Shown here piece by piece: positions 56,330 to 64,000 of a DNA stretch of 64,000 bases (positions are counted from its first letter, which is position 1; the number at the start of each line of letters is the position of its first letter). Source of the DNA: Chitinophagaceae bacterium (lineage in GTDB: Bacteria; Bacteroidota; Bacteroidia; Chitinophagales; Chitinophagaceae); NCBI GenBank assembly GCA_016713965.1, contig JADJOC010000009.1, positions 682,001-746,000 of the forward strand. Reading direction: 5' to 3'. Made by a program: the position numbers and the translations under genes. The notes beneath the pieces were generated by a model. That model ran no database searches. It had not been told where the DNA came from and was given only the letters and a program-made list of their open reading frames with translations.

Positions 56330-56680
56330 TTAAATAACCCCCTGGCTTTGAAAATACAACAAGACATGATCTTTCAAAAAATTTTCTTGCTCAAATAAAT
56401 TAAATTCAGGTAAAGCTTTCAACTGCCTGAAGTGCGGCCACCCCTCTTCATCAAATCCTTCAACAATATAATAACCGCTTTGCGCCAGCACAGTACATAC
56501 TGCAATATGCATCAAATCCTGCTTTTGTTCTTTGGTATATTGCTGGTGGGCAGTTCCGAGCTCCTGTACACCTATCAAAAAAAGAATGCCGTCCATTTCC
56601 GGCTTTATTCCTAATTTCTCTTTTAATTTTATCCGGAGTTTAAGCCATCGTATTTGCAAATCGTCATTAACCTGTTGCAT
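56330..56680 (-). CDS. Conserved small protein of unknown function
   Basis: 116 residues, soluble, no signal. Visible: LKEKLGIKPEMDGILFLIGVQE, QKQDLMHIAVCTVLAQSGYY, EEGWPHFRQLKALPEF, and a C-terminal LYFQSQGVI. It looks like a conserved Bacteroidota protein but I cannot name a domain. Twenty bases before the cyclophilin start, probably co-transcribed. Confidence 0.6.
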   Translation of the reverse strand: MQQVNDDLQIRWLKLRIKLKEKLGIKPEMDGILFLIGVQELGTAHQQYTKEQKQDLMHIAVCTVLAQSGYYIVEGFDEEGWPHFRQLKALPEFNLFEQENFLKDHVLLYFQSQGVI

Positions 56681-56747
56681 AAATACAAATATAAATTTAA
56701 ATAGTTACTTATACGCTTTGATAAAAGTTAAATAGTATTACTAAAGA

Positions 56748-56802
56748 AGAACGTAATGCGACGCAACAATGATGCTATGAAAAACAAATGCCGGTAACAA
56801 AA
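56748..56802 (+). repeat. Family-1 intergenic repeat, copy R5 (short)
   Basis: CGCAACAATGATGCTATGAA followed by AACAAATGCCGGTAACAAAA: only the 3' module, no central hairpin. A second trace, GTTGGTAACAAAA, lies at 56844-56856 and overlaps the serS promoter. Located in the divergent gap before serS. Confidence 0.75.
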
Positions 56803-56844
56803 TTATTTTTTTCGCCTTAGCATACTCAATACGACCAACTAATG

Positions 56845-56877
56845 TTGGTAACAAAAAAAATCAAAACATTACCTTTG
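56845..56877 (+). promoter_or_regulatory. Promoter of serS
   Basis: TTG at 56845-56847, 22 bases, then TACCTTTG at 56870-56877, matching the Bacteroidota -33/-7 pattern. The ATG is 17 bases after the -7 box, giving a leader of about ten bases. Confidence 0.65.
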
Positions 56878-56893
56878 CGAAAATTATAATGAA

Positions 56894-58163
56894 ATGCTAC
56901 AGATTAATCATATCAGGCAAAATACAGCGTTAGTAAAAGAAAAATTGGCTATAAAGCATTTTAGCAATATTGATATAATTGATGACATAATTAATAATGA
57001 TGAAAAACTGCGTAAGGTAAAGGTTGAAACTGAATCTTTACAAGCTGCTATGAATATTGCCAGTAAGGAAATTGGCGCATTAATGAGTAAGGGAGAAAAG
57101 GTAGCTGCTGAACAAAAAAAAGTTGAGGTAGCTGAACATAAAAGCACCTTGCAGCAATTAAATAACCAACTTAATGAGATTGAGAAACAGCTGCATGAGG
57201 ATTTGATAAAGTTGCCCAACCTGCCTCATACATCTGTACCTAAAGGAAAAACACCTGATGAGAATGAGAATATAAAAGAAGCCGGTGAAAAGCCGATACT
57301 TTCTGCTAATGCGGTACCACACTGGGATTTGATAAAGCAATATGACCTGGTTGATTTTGAAATCGGTGCTAAATTAACGGGTAGTGGTTTTCCTTTGTAT
57401 AAAGGAAAGGGTGCTAAATTGCAAAGGGCATTAATTCAATATTTTTTAGATTACAATATTGCTGCAGGCTATACAGAATATTTGCCACCACATATGGTAA
57501 ATGAAGCTTCGGCATATGGAACAGGGCAGCTGCCTGATAAAGAAGGGCAGATGTATCATATAACCACTGATAACCTTTATTTGATTCCTACGGCTGAAGT
57601 GCCGATAACTAATATTTACCGGGATGAAATAGTAAAAGAAACGGATTTACCCATAAAGATGACAGCATATACCCCTTGTTTCAGGCGGGAAGCCGGTAGT
57701 TTTGGAAGTGATGTGCGTGGCTTAAACAGGGTACACCAGTTTGATAAGGTAGAGATTGTACAATTGGTTCATCCTGAAAATAGTTATCCTGTGCTGGATG
57801 AGATGGTAATACATGTGGAAAATTATTACAATCTTTAGAATTGCCCTATCGCATTCTGCGTTTATGCGGTGGCGATATGAGCTTTGCTTCTGCGCTTACT
57901 TTTGATTTTGAAGTATACAGCGCTGCGCAAAAAAATGGCTGGAATGCAGCTCTGTGAGTAATTTTGAAACTTTTCAAACCAACAGGATGAAAATCCGCTT
58001 TAAAGATGCGAATGGAAAAATGCAGTTGCTACATTCTTTAAACGGATCTTCTTTGGCTTTGCCAAGAATAGTTGCCTGCTTACTGGAAAACAATCAAACG
58101 GATAAAGGAATTAAATTACCAAAGGTTTTGCACAGTTATTTTGGTAAGGAAATGATACAATAG
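56894..58163 (+). CDS. serS: Seryl-tRNA synthetase, two frameshifts
   Basis: Charges tRNA-Ser; essential. The N-terminal coiled-coil arm (residues ~30-100, with heptad [20 protein letters not shown]) binds the tRNA long arm. Class II motifs: [20 protein letters not shown] (motif 2) and [18 protein letters not shown] (motif 3). One A is missing at 57819-57822 (giving [15 protein letters not shown]) and one in the A7 run 57929-57935 (giving [18 protein letters not shown]). Corrected length ~422 residues, normal. Confidence 0.95.
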
Positions 58164-58168
58164 TTTAC

Positions 58169-58585
58169 CTATATTTTTTTAAGCATCAATAAGGTATCAG
58201 CAGATTCAATGATTTGATAAGTCATTTTTTTGGGTAGCCCGCATTTAATAGAAGAATAACGGCCTTCTGTTATTTTAAGAAATTCAATTTGATTTTCCTT
58301 TAACTGATATTGCCCTTCAGGGAAACAATGACCTCCTTTATCACATACTGGCTTAGGGATAGAAACCTTACTTGTAAAAAAATTATTGTTATTTTCAAAA
58401 TTAATAATATAATAACGTCCTTTGTGGATGAGTGTATCAGACATTTTTATCAGCCTGATAGTATCACCTCCAAAATAACTATTCATAAATTTCCATTCTC
58501 CCAATAGCCCATTTTTATCAACCTTTTGCGAAAAGCCTGTGATTTGAAAAACAAATACCAGGATAATAGAAAATTTAAACTTCAT
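58169..58585 (-). CDS. Secreted lipocalin-like protein of unknown function
   Basis: 138 residues with signal peptide MKFKFSIILVFVFQITGFSQ. The start of the mature part, NGLLGEWKFMNSYFGGDTI, has the GxW motif of lipocalin-like beta-barrels of Bacteroidota, followed by alternating strands and two or three Cys (KPVCDKGGHCF). Family not firmly recognised. Convergent with serS, six bases apart. Confidence 0.55.
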   Translation of the reverse strand: MKFKFSIILVFVFQITGFSQKVDKNGLLGEWKFMNSYFGGDTIRLIKMSDTLIHKGRYYIINFENNNNFFTSKVSIPKPVCDKGGHCFPEGQYQLKENQIEFLKITEGRYSSIKCGLPKKMTYQIIESADTLLMLKKI

Positions 58586-58713
58586 ATTGTTTATTTATTA
58601 CAGGATGCATAAATAGTAGATTTTTCATAAAGTATTATAGATAATTAAGCATACAGCCAGTAAATAGCAATACGCTAAAGCTGCTCAGCAGCAATATTTT
58701 TCCTATATACAAT

Positions 58714-58721
58714 TATTTTTG
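58714..58721 (+). promoter_or_regulatory. -7 box upstream of the DUF1800 gene
   Basis: TATTTTTG (TAnnTTTG) in the 272-base gap between 58585 and 58858, giving a leader of ~130 bases. A GCTGCT-C-AGCAGC palindrome lies 30 bases before it. Nothing else recognised in this gap. Confidence 0.4.
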
Positions 58722-58857
58722 TGTCCAAATAAACACTGGTATTCAAATATTTACATATCTGCTGTACGTATTTTTAAATTTAATAGTTAAATATGTAATC
58801 AGTTATTTAAACTTTATCCGGTAAAAACGATCTGACTTTTTAATTCACACTTTTACT

Positions 58858-60297
58858 ATGCCCCTAAACAATCGCTTAAAAAATCAGCACTTACTTTGGC
58901 GTGCAGGATTTGGCCCAATGGCCGAAAATGCAGCAGAATTAGAGACAATACATCAGAAAAAATTATGGGATCTCCTGGTAAAAACTTCTGAAAAAAAACC
59001 TGAAAAAATAGAAGTGGCACAAAACCTTATAGATGGCCTTTTCAAAGGAGTGAAAGACATTTCAGCTATACAAAAAACAGAGTTAACCAAAGAGAAGAGA
59101 AAACAAATTCGTCAGCAATATAAAACTGATGTAAAAAATTTAAATATACGCTGGCTGGAAGAAATGGTGAACAGCGAAGCCCAGCTAAGAGAAAAAATGA
59201 GCCTTTTTTGGCATGGTCATTTTGCGTGCCGTGTAATTAATAGTTTTTTTCAGCAAGACTTATTACATACCATAAGGCAAAATGCTTTGGGTAATTTTGG
59301 AGATTTGCTAAAAGCTGTAAGTAAAAGCCCGGCAATGCTGCAATTTCTGAACAACCAGCAAAACAGGAAGAAGCATCCGAACGAAAATTTTGCCAGGGAA
59401 GTAATGGAATTATTTACATTGGGCACAGGCAACTATACTGAAACAGATATCAAAGAAGCAGCAAGAGCATTTACAGGATGGGGCTTTAACCTTAAAGGTG
59501 AATTTGAATTTAGAAAATTACAACATGATAATGAGGATAAAATAATTTTCGGTAAAACAGGTAACTATGATGGTAATGATGTAATAGAATTGTTATTGGA
59601 AAATAAACAAACAGCACTTTTCATCACTAAAAAGATATACCGGTACTTTGTTAATGAAAAAATTGATACCGCTAAAGCAGGATGGCTCAGCAATAGATTT
59701 TATCAAAGCGGTTACGACATCAAAAAATTACTGGCGGATATTTACACAAGCGATTGGTTTTATGAAGAAAAAAATATTGGTAATAAAATAAAATCGCCGG
59801 TAGAGTTACTTGCCGGTATTCAAAGGTTTTTACCGATGGAATTACAAAACAATTCCGTTCAGCTTTTATTCCAAAAACTATCAGGGCAGATTTTATTTTA
59901 CCCTCCTAATGTAGCCGGCTGGCCCGGGGGCAGAAACTGGATAGATAGCAGTACATTGATGCTACGATTGCAAATACCCCAAATACTTACCGCCAACCAG
60001 ATTATTGATGTTACTCCTAAAAATGATGATGATGTAATGATGGGACAAATGATGGAAGAAAAAACCAAAGCCCTAAAAAATATTAGTGTAAATGTGAATT
60101 GGGAAATGGTAAATAAGGTTTTTGAACAAACTTCCAGGGGGAATTTACTGGAAAAAATAACACAGGTAGTATTACAAACCGGCAATACTTTAAATTCACA
60201 AGTATTGAATAAATATACCAATGCAAGCAGCAGGGAAAATTACATCAAAAGCGCTATCATTAATTTAATGAGTACACCAGAATATCAACTTTGTTAA
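58858..60297 (+). CDS. DUF1800 family protein
   Basis: 479 residues. Conserved DUF1800 landmarks: LWRAGFGP near the N-terminus, MSLFWHGHFA, NPNENFAREVMELFTLGTGN-type (KHPNENFAREVMELF), ARAFTGWGF, KSPVELLAGI and the PPNVAGWPGG motif. Function unestablished; always paired with DUF1501, as here (nine bases apart), and often co-exported or at the envelope. No signal peptide seen on this one. Confidence 0.93.
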   Translation: MPLNNRLKNQHLLWRAGFGPMAENAAELETIHQKKLWDLLVKTSEKKPEKIEVAQNLIDGLFKGVKDISAIQKTELTKEKRKQIRQQYKTDVKNLNIRWLEEMVNSEAQLREKMSLFWHGHFACRVINSFFQQDLLHTIRQNALGNFGDLLKAVSKSPAMLQFLNNQQNRKKHPNENFAREVMELFTLGTGNYTETDIKEAARAFTGWGFNLKGEFEFRKLQHDNEDKIIFGKTGNYDGNDVIELLLENKQTALFITKKIYRYFVNEKIDTAKAGWLSNRFYQSGYDIKKLLADIYTSDWFYEEKNIGNKIKSPVELLAGIQRFLPMELQNNSVQLLFQKLSGQILFYPPNVAGWPGGRNWIDSSTLMLRLQIPQILTANQIIDVTPKNDDDVMMGQMMEEKTKALKNISVNVNWEMVNKVFEQTSRGNLLEKITQVVLQTGNTLNSQVLNKYTNASSRENYIKSAIINLMSTPEYQLC

Positions 60298-60306
60298 ATA
60301 TACTTT

Positions 60307-61500
60307 ATGCTAATCAAACGCAGGCAATTTTTACAGGCAGGGTCTTTAGCCACAGCATCGTTTATGCTGCCAAAATTTTTAAAGGCATTTGAAAAGCCAA
60401 TGATGGTTCCGCCTGGTAACAAGGCAGTGGTGGTAATACAATTTAGTGGTGGTAATGACGGATTAAACACAGTCATTCCTTTACGCAATGATATTTACTA
60501 CAAGGAACGGCCACGGCTTGGCATTACAAAAGAAAAATCCCTATTACTTACTGATGAAGCAGGCCTTAATCCTGCTTTGCAGGCATTTAAAGGATTATAT
60601 GACGAAGGTAATTTGGGTATACTCAACAGTGTGGGCTATCCGAATCCGGACAGGTCGCATTTCAGAAGTATGGATATCTGGCACAGTGCCAGCAACAGTA
60701 ACGAATATATAAATACCGGCTGGCTGGGCAGGTACCTCGATGCACAGTGCAAAGGTTGCAACAAGCCGACACATGCATTGGAAATTGATGATGTATTAAG
60801 CCTTGCATTAAAAGGAGAAGAAAATAAAGGACTTGCATTTAAAGATCCGCGTCGTTTATATAATAGCAGTAAAGAAAAATATTTTAAAGATATTGGCGCC
60901 AGCCATGTGCACAGCGAAGAAACGATAAATTATTTATATAAAACTATGAGTGAAACGCTTAATAGTGCCGATTATATTTTTCAACAAAGCCAGGCGCATG
61001 CATCAACTGAAAGTTATCCTAATTCTGCACTAGGCAAAGATTTTAAAACCATTGCATCACTAATCATGTCCGATATTAATACAAAAGTATATTATGTTTC
61101 TTTGGGCAGTTTTGACACCCATATCAACCAGGATAACCAGCAAAAGAAACTATTTACTGAATTAAATGATGCTATAAAATCTTTTACTAATGACTTAAAA
61201 AAGAACAACCGTTTTCAGGATGTATTACTGATGACCTTTAGCGAATTTGGCAGAAGGGTATCGCAAAATGCGAGTGGTGGCACAGATCATGGCACAGCCA
61301 ACAATATGTTTTTTATCAGCGGAGGTTTAAAAGAAAAAGGCATTTTAAATTCTATGCCAGACCTGGCCGATTTAAATGAAGGAGATTTAAAATACAAAGT
61401 GGATTTTAAAAATGTATATGCAACTGTATTAAACAAATGGCTGGGTGCCAATGATGCAATGATTTTAGGCAAGCAGCATGAACATTTAAAATTCATTTGA
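60307..61500 (+). CDS. DUF1501 family protein with Tat-like signal
   Basis: 397 residues. N-terminus MLIKRRQFLQAGSLATASFM has a twin-arginine (RRQFL) export signal. The rest resembles an alkaline-phosphatase-superfamily (sulfatase-like) hydrolase: VIQFSGGNDGLNTVIP, NPDRSHFRSMDIWHSA, SLGSFDTHINQ and FSEFGRRVSQNASGGTDHGTA supply metal-type Asp/His residues. Partner of the DUF1800 protein. Substrate unknown. Confidence 0.93.
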   Translation: MLIKRRQFLQAGSLATASFMLPKFLKAFEKPMMVPPGNKAVVVIQFSGGNDGLNTVIPLRNDIYYKERPRLGITKEKSLLLTDEAGLNPALQAFKGLYDEGNLGILNSVGYPNPDRSHFRSMDIWHSASNSNEYINTGWLGRYLDAQCKGCNKPTHALEIDDVLSLALKGEENKGLAFKDPRRLYNSSKEKYFKDIGASHVHSEETINYLYKTMSETLNSADYIFQQSQAHASTESYPNSALGKDFKTIASLIMSDINTKVYYVSLGSFDTHINQDNQQKKLFTELNDAIKSFTNDLKKNNRFQDVLLMTFSEFGRRVSQNASGGTDHGTANNMFFISGGLKEKGILNSMPDLADLNEGDLKYKVDFKNVYATVLNKWLGANDAMILGKQHEHLKFI

Positions 61501-61509
61501 TTTTTTTAC

Positions 61510-61605
61510 TGGGGCTCTGAACATTTGTACACTATTCAACATTTGTTCCGGCTATCCATTACAACCTCCGCTACGCTGCGGTTTTCATTACTATCCGGCA
61601 GCCAT
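61510..61605. repeat. Family-2 intergenic repeat, second copy
   Basis: GGGGCTCTGAACATTTGTAC, CCGGCTATCC, CCTCCGCTACGCTGCGG, TTACTATCCGGCAGCC in the order of the copy at 51660-51780, shorter by about 15-25 bases in the middle. Part of a 423-base gene-free region (61501-61923) packed with repeats. Confidence 0.7.
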
Positions 61606-61683
61606 TAGGCAGTTGAATAATTATTGAGCTTTAATTAAAAATGAAGAATTAAAAATTAAAAATTTTTTGAAGTCAAAATATTC

Positions 61684-61750
61684 AGCTCCATAGGAGCGAT
61701 ATATTAGTAGCAATGTAATAAACACAGTTTAGCTCCGTAGGAGCGACATG
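61684..61750. repeat. Tandem pair AGCTCC(A/G)TAGGAGCGA
   Basis: AGCTCCATAGGAGCGATAT at 61684-61702 and AGCTCCGTAGGAGCGACAT at 61731-61749, 47 bases apart, with two differences. Each carries a GCTCC/GGAGC palindrome. Confidence 0.8.
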
Positions 61751-61779
61751 TTTACGAAAAAACATAATTAAAGATCATC

Positions 61780-61840
61780 AAAGGTATACCGATGCAGTGA
61801 GTGACACAACGATGATGACCAAAGAACAAATGCCGGTAAC
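61780..61840 (+). repeat. Family-1 intergenic repeat, copy R6
   Basis: AAAGGTATACCGATGCAGTG, AGTGACACAACGATGATGAC, CAAAGAACAAATGCCGGTAAC: both arms present but no central hairpin. Lies in the convergent gap between DUF1501 and the POT transporter. Followed by a GTCCGAACGGC...GCCGGGCGG stretch. Confidence 0.75.
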
Positions 61841-61923
61841 CCGTCCGAACGGCGTTCAGCCGGGCGGGCAAAAAAATTGTATTTTCTTTGCAACTTTGCT
61901 CCTTATATTTCTTTGCGTGAAAC

Positions 61924-63423
61924 TTATTTGATATCCTTCATCATTTTTTTCAGCCACGGAGATAATATCAGCAACACCACACCGCAGGCAGCAGACACCC
62001 ATGCAATTTTTGTAAATACATCTGTATAAACCCCAAGCGATGCAGTTGCTGTCATGGCTTTTCCGGTAGCATCTTCACTAGGTATGGCCATTAATGAGCC
62101 AATCAGCCCTGCCAGGTATTGCCCGTACGAACTGGCCAGAAACCACATACCCATCATCAGTCCCACCATTTTTGGCGGCGAAAGTTTTGTAATGGCCGAT
62201 AACCCAATCGGCGATAAACACAACTCACCTGTAGACATAAATAAATACCCCAGCACAAAAAACAATAAACTTACCATGCCATTATGCGCAAACTGTGCGC
62301 CGATTACAAATACATAAAACCCCAGTCCCAGTTGCATTAACCCTAAAGCAAATTTTACTGCGGCGTTGGGCTCTTTCTTCCTGTTGGCCAGCCATATCCA
62401 CAGCCATACAAAAAAAGGCGTTAGCAAAACTATCAATGCACCATTAATAGAATTGTTTACCGCTGCGGAAGATAATTTCAATCCCAAAAAATTCATGTTC
62501 ACATTCCTGTCGGCAAATAAATTTAACGAGCCGCCGCCCTGCTCATAAAAAGCCCAGAAAAGCGCAGAAAAAATAATAAGCACTAACGCTACCATGATTT
62601 TTAAAAATGCTTCTTTGCCCAATTTACCAGCGGCATAAATTACATACACCAAAGCAATAATGCCAAATGGGTTGATGAGGTAACTGTAGATTTCATAATA
62701 ATTTAAAATGATTACAAAAACCGGAATAGCCAGTATGCTTAAGATGTAAACCATATTTTGTTTGCTCAAACCTAAGGCAGTTTTTGCTTTCAGGTTTTCC
62801 ACAGATGGCGGTAAACCAATTGGGCCCAAAATATGTTGCTTTTTTACAAATACTATCAATCCTAAAATCATAAAAACACCAGCAAGCCCAAAACCCAAAT
62901 GCCAGTTGTATTGCTGTCCTATCCAGCCGCACAGTAAACCACCCAGCATGGACCCTAAATTAATGCCCATGTAAAAAAATGAAAACCCTGCATCCCGCCT
63001 GCCGTCGTTCTCTTTGTACAAACTACCTACAATTGTTGAAATATTGGGTTTAAAATATCCATTACCTACAATTAAAATACCCATCCCGATAAAAAAAGAT
63101 TCTTTAACAGGTATGGCCATTACAAAACTTCCCAGCGTAAGCAATACCCCACCCCAGATGATTGACCGGCGCTGCCCTAAAATTTTATCAGCCAGCATGC
63201 CGCCTAAAACCGGCATGGCATAAATCAATGATTGGTATACCCCATAAATCATATTTCCTTTGCCATCGCCAAAATGCAGGTAATTAACCATGAACAAAAG
63301 CAGCAAAGCCCTGTTGCCATAAAAAGTAAACCGCTCCCACATTTCTGTAAAAAAAAGCAGGTAAAGTTGTTTAGGATATTTGCCTTTAAAATTCTGTATC
63401 CCTTCCAAAGAAGTTGTTTGCAT
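61924..63423 (-). CDS. Proton-dependent oligopeptide transporter (POT/PTR2 family)
   Basis: 499 residues, about 13-14 membrane segments. POT signatures: FFTEMWERFTFYG (the ExxERF/Y proton site) near residue 28, GGMLADKILGQRR, and SFFYMGINLGSMLGGLLCG (the PTR2 signature). Imports di- or tripeptides with protons. Tandem with a second POT gene upstream (63494 on), with a terminator between them. Complete. Confidence 0.93.
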   Translation of the reverse strand: MQTTSLEGIQNFKGKYPKQLYLLFFTEMWERFTFYGNRALLLLFMVNYLHFGDGKGNMIYGVYQSLIYAMPVLGGMLADKILGQRRSIIWGGVLLTLGSFVMAIPVKESFFIGMGILIVGNGYFKPNISTIVGSLYKENDGRRDAGFSFFYMGINLGSMLGGLLCGWIGQQYNWHLGFGLAGVFMILGLIVFVKKQHILGPIGLPPSVENLKAKTALGLSKQNMVYILSILAIPVFVIILNYYEIYSYLINPFGIIALVYVIYAAGKLGKEAFLKIMVALVLIIFSALFWAFYEQGGGSLNLFADRNVNMNFLGLKLSSAAVNNSINGALIVLLTPFFVWLWIWLANRKKEPNAAVKFALGLMQLGLGFYVFVIGAQFAHNGMVSLLFFVLGYLFMSTGELCLSPIGLSAITKLSPPKMVGLMMGMWFLASSYGQYLAGLIGSLMAIPSEDATGKAMTATASLGVYTDVFTKIAWVSAACGVVLLILSPWLKKMMKDIK

Positions 63424-63448
63424 AAAAAAATTGATTGTTTAAAAACAA

Positions 63449-63477
63449 AAAGGCCGTTCAAAAAATGAACAGCCTTT
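63449..63477 (-). terminator. Terminator between the two POT genes
   Basis: AAAGGC-x-GTTCA / TGAAC-x-GCCTTT with five-base loop; on the minus strand it follows the upstream POT gene and is succeeded by a T-rich stretch. Confidence 0.8.
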
Positions 63478-63493
63478 GTATATAATTTTACCA

Positions 63494-64000
63494 TTACCTT
63501 ACCCCATGCATCATTTTTTTTAACATTGGGCTCAAAGCATACAATACTAAGCCTGCTATTCCGCATAATACCACAAAGAGCATAAAGAAGTCGTACAAGT
63601 TTCTTAAAGTAAAGCCAACAAAAGTCGGGTAGCCTACTTTAATTATTTTTTCTTTTTCAATAATATCCAATTGCTGTGCAGTTAATACAGAATCTTTTGC
63701 TTTAAATATTTTTTCAAAATTCAGGTTATTTTTATCTCCTTTATCAAAATCAACATTTGCAGCAATTTTATATTTGGCAAGCGTGTACAACTCCTGCCCC
63801 GTAGGAGTTTTTTGACCATCCAAAATAGCCTGCAGGTTAATATTTTCTTTTTCCACTTTTACATATTTATCGGGTGTTGGTGGCAACAAAGCGCCCAATA
63901 CTCCCGTTAACGCATAGCCGCCCGCATTACCTAAAAACCATACTCCCATTAATAAAGAGGCAAATCTTCTTGGGGCCAGTTTGGCCACCAGCGATAAGCC
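63494..64000 (-). CDS. POT family peptide transporter, 5' part outside the window
   Basis: C-terminal ~168 residues: LSLVAKLAPRRFASLLMGVW and FLGNAGGYALTGVLGALLPP are the penultimate POT helices, followed by a long polar stretch of ~75 residues (KYVKVEKENI...EKIIKVGYP) and a last membrane segment, FMLFVVLCGIAGLVLYALSP. The polar stretch is absent from the neighbouring paralogue, whose corresponding loop is ~30 residues. The frame stays open to the window end. Confidence 0.88.
   Translation of the reverse strand, partial: GLSLVAKLAPRRFASLLMGVWFLGNAGGYALTGVLGALLPPTPDKYVKVEKENINLQAILDGQKTPTGQELYTLAKYKIAANVDFDKGDKNNLNFEKIFKAKDSVLTAQQLDIIEKEKIIKVGYPTFVGFTLRNLYDFFMLFVVLCGIAGLVLYALSPMLKKMMHGVR

Noticed and set aside
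2161..58163. Reading the broken genes as natural pseudogenes
   Set aside because: Both parts of each gene are conserved, breaks cluster in homopolymers and include serS and gmk; sequencing or assembly error explains them better.
61684..61750. Possible CRISPR array
   Set aside because: Only two repeat units, no regular spacers, no cas genes in the window.
1..64000. tRNA or rRNA genes
   Set aside because: No cloverleaf with the usual TTC/CCA-side motifs or rRNA sequence was recognised by eye; a covariance search could still find one.

Overview
The window reads as chromosomal DNA of an AT-rich member of the Bacteroidota, most likely of the Chitinophagaceae type. The grounds are a SusC/SusD pair and a second TonB-dependent receptor, gldC- and gldE-like genes, a DUF4290 gene beside murA, a BatD protein, the DUF1800/DUF1501 pair, several TAnnTTTG -7 promoter boxes, and no visible Shine-Dalgarno sites. 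The genus is inference. No rRNA, tRNA, CRISPR array or prophage was recognised.

Layout. 1-7 kb: glutaryl-CoA dehydrogenase (cut by the window edge), 3-hydroxyacyl-CoA dehydrogenase, small YjbR/DUF1801 proteins, a channel-like membrane protein, ribD and prmC. 7-16 kb: a minus-strand outer-membrane uptake block (SusC, SusD, TonB receptor, beta-helix lipoprotein). 16-24 kb: DUF47 plus Pit phosphate transporter, galE, the C-terminal half of transketolase, an ECF sigma / membrane regulator / CpxP-like operon, murI, rpmH, rnpA and a yidD remnant. 24-29 kb: the accessory part, with a decayed IS5-type element, a Fic gene inside nested repeats with palindromic operator-like sites, and an unknown membrane protein. 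29-41 kb: superoxide dismutase, tadA, aldehyde dehydrogenase, glutathione peroxidase, dusB, CPBP protease, cdsA, psd, an SDR, batD and a two-component system. 41-58 kb: mostly minus-strand housekeeping genes (nadK, a BamA-like protein, CBS protein, cvpA, yqeY, gldC, glycosyltransferase, gldE, gmk, murA, gcvH, a cyclophilin) and serS. 58-64 kb: the DUF1800/DUF1501 pair and two tandem POT peptide transporters.

Data quality dominates interpretation. About twenty reading frames are broken by single-base indels, nearly all in A/T homopolymers, and the breaks hit essential single-copy genes (serS, gmk). At three further places (murI, rnpA/yidD, SDR/batD) tens to hundreds of bases seem to be missing. 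This looks like an unpolished long-read assembly rather than gene decay, so I annotate the broken genes as whole genes and give the site of each break.

The most interesting non-coding content is a family of intergenic repeats (seven copies, both orientations) with a conserved 3' module and, in three full copies, a central hairpin whose sequence differs between copies. Two copies in opposite orientation bracket the Fic gene, which also lies between about 105-bp direct repeats and has a perfect 14-bp inverted repeat just upstream. Other candidates are a roughly 55-nt terminated transcript at 22.7 kb, a 31-nt perfect palindrome at 1.1 kb and a degenerate channel filter at 3.5 kb.
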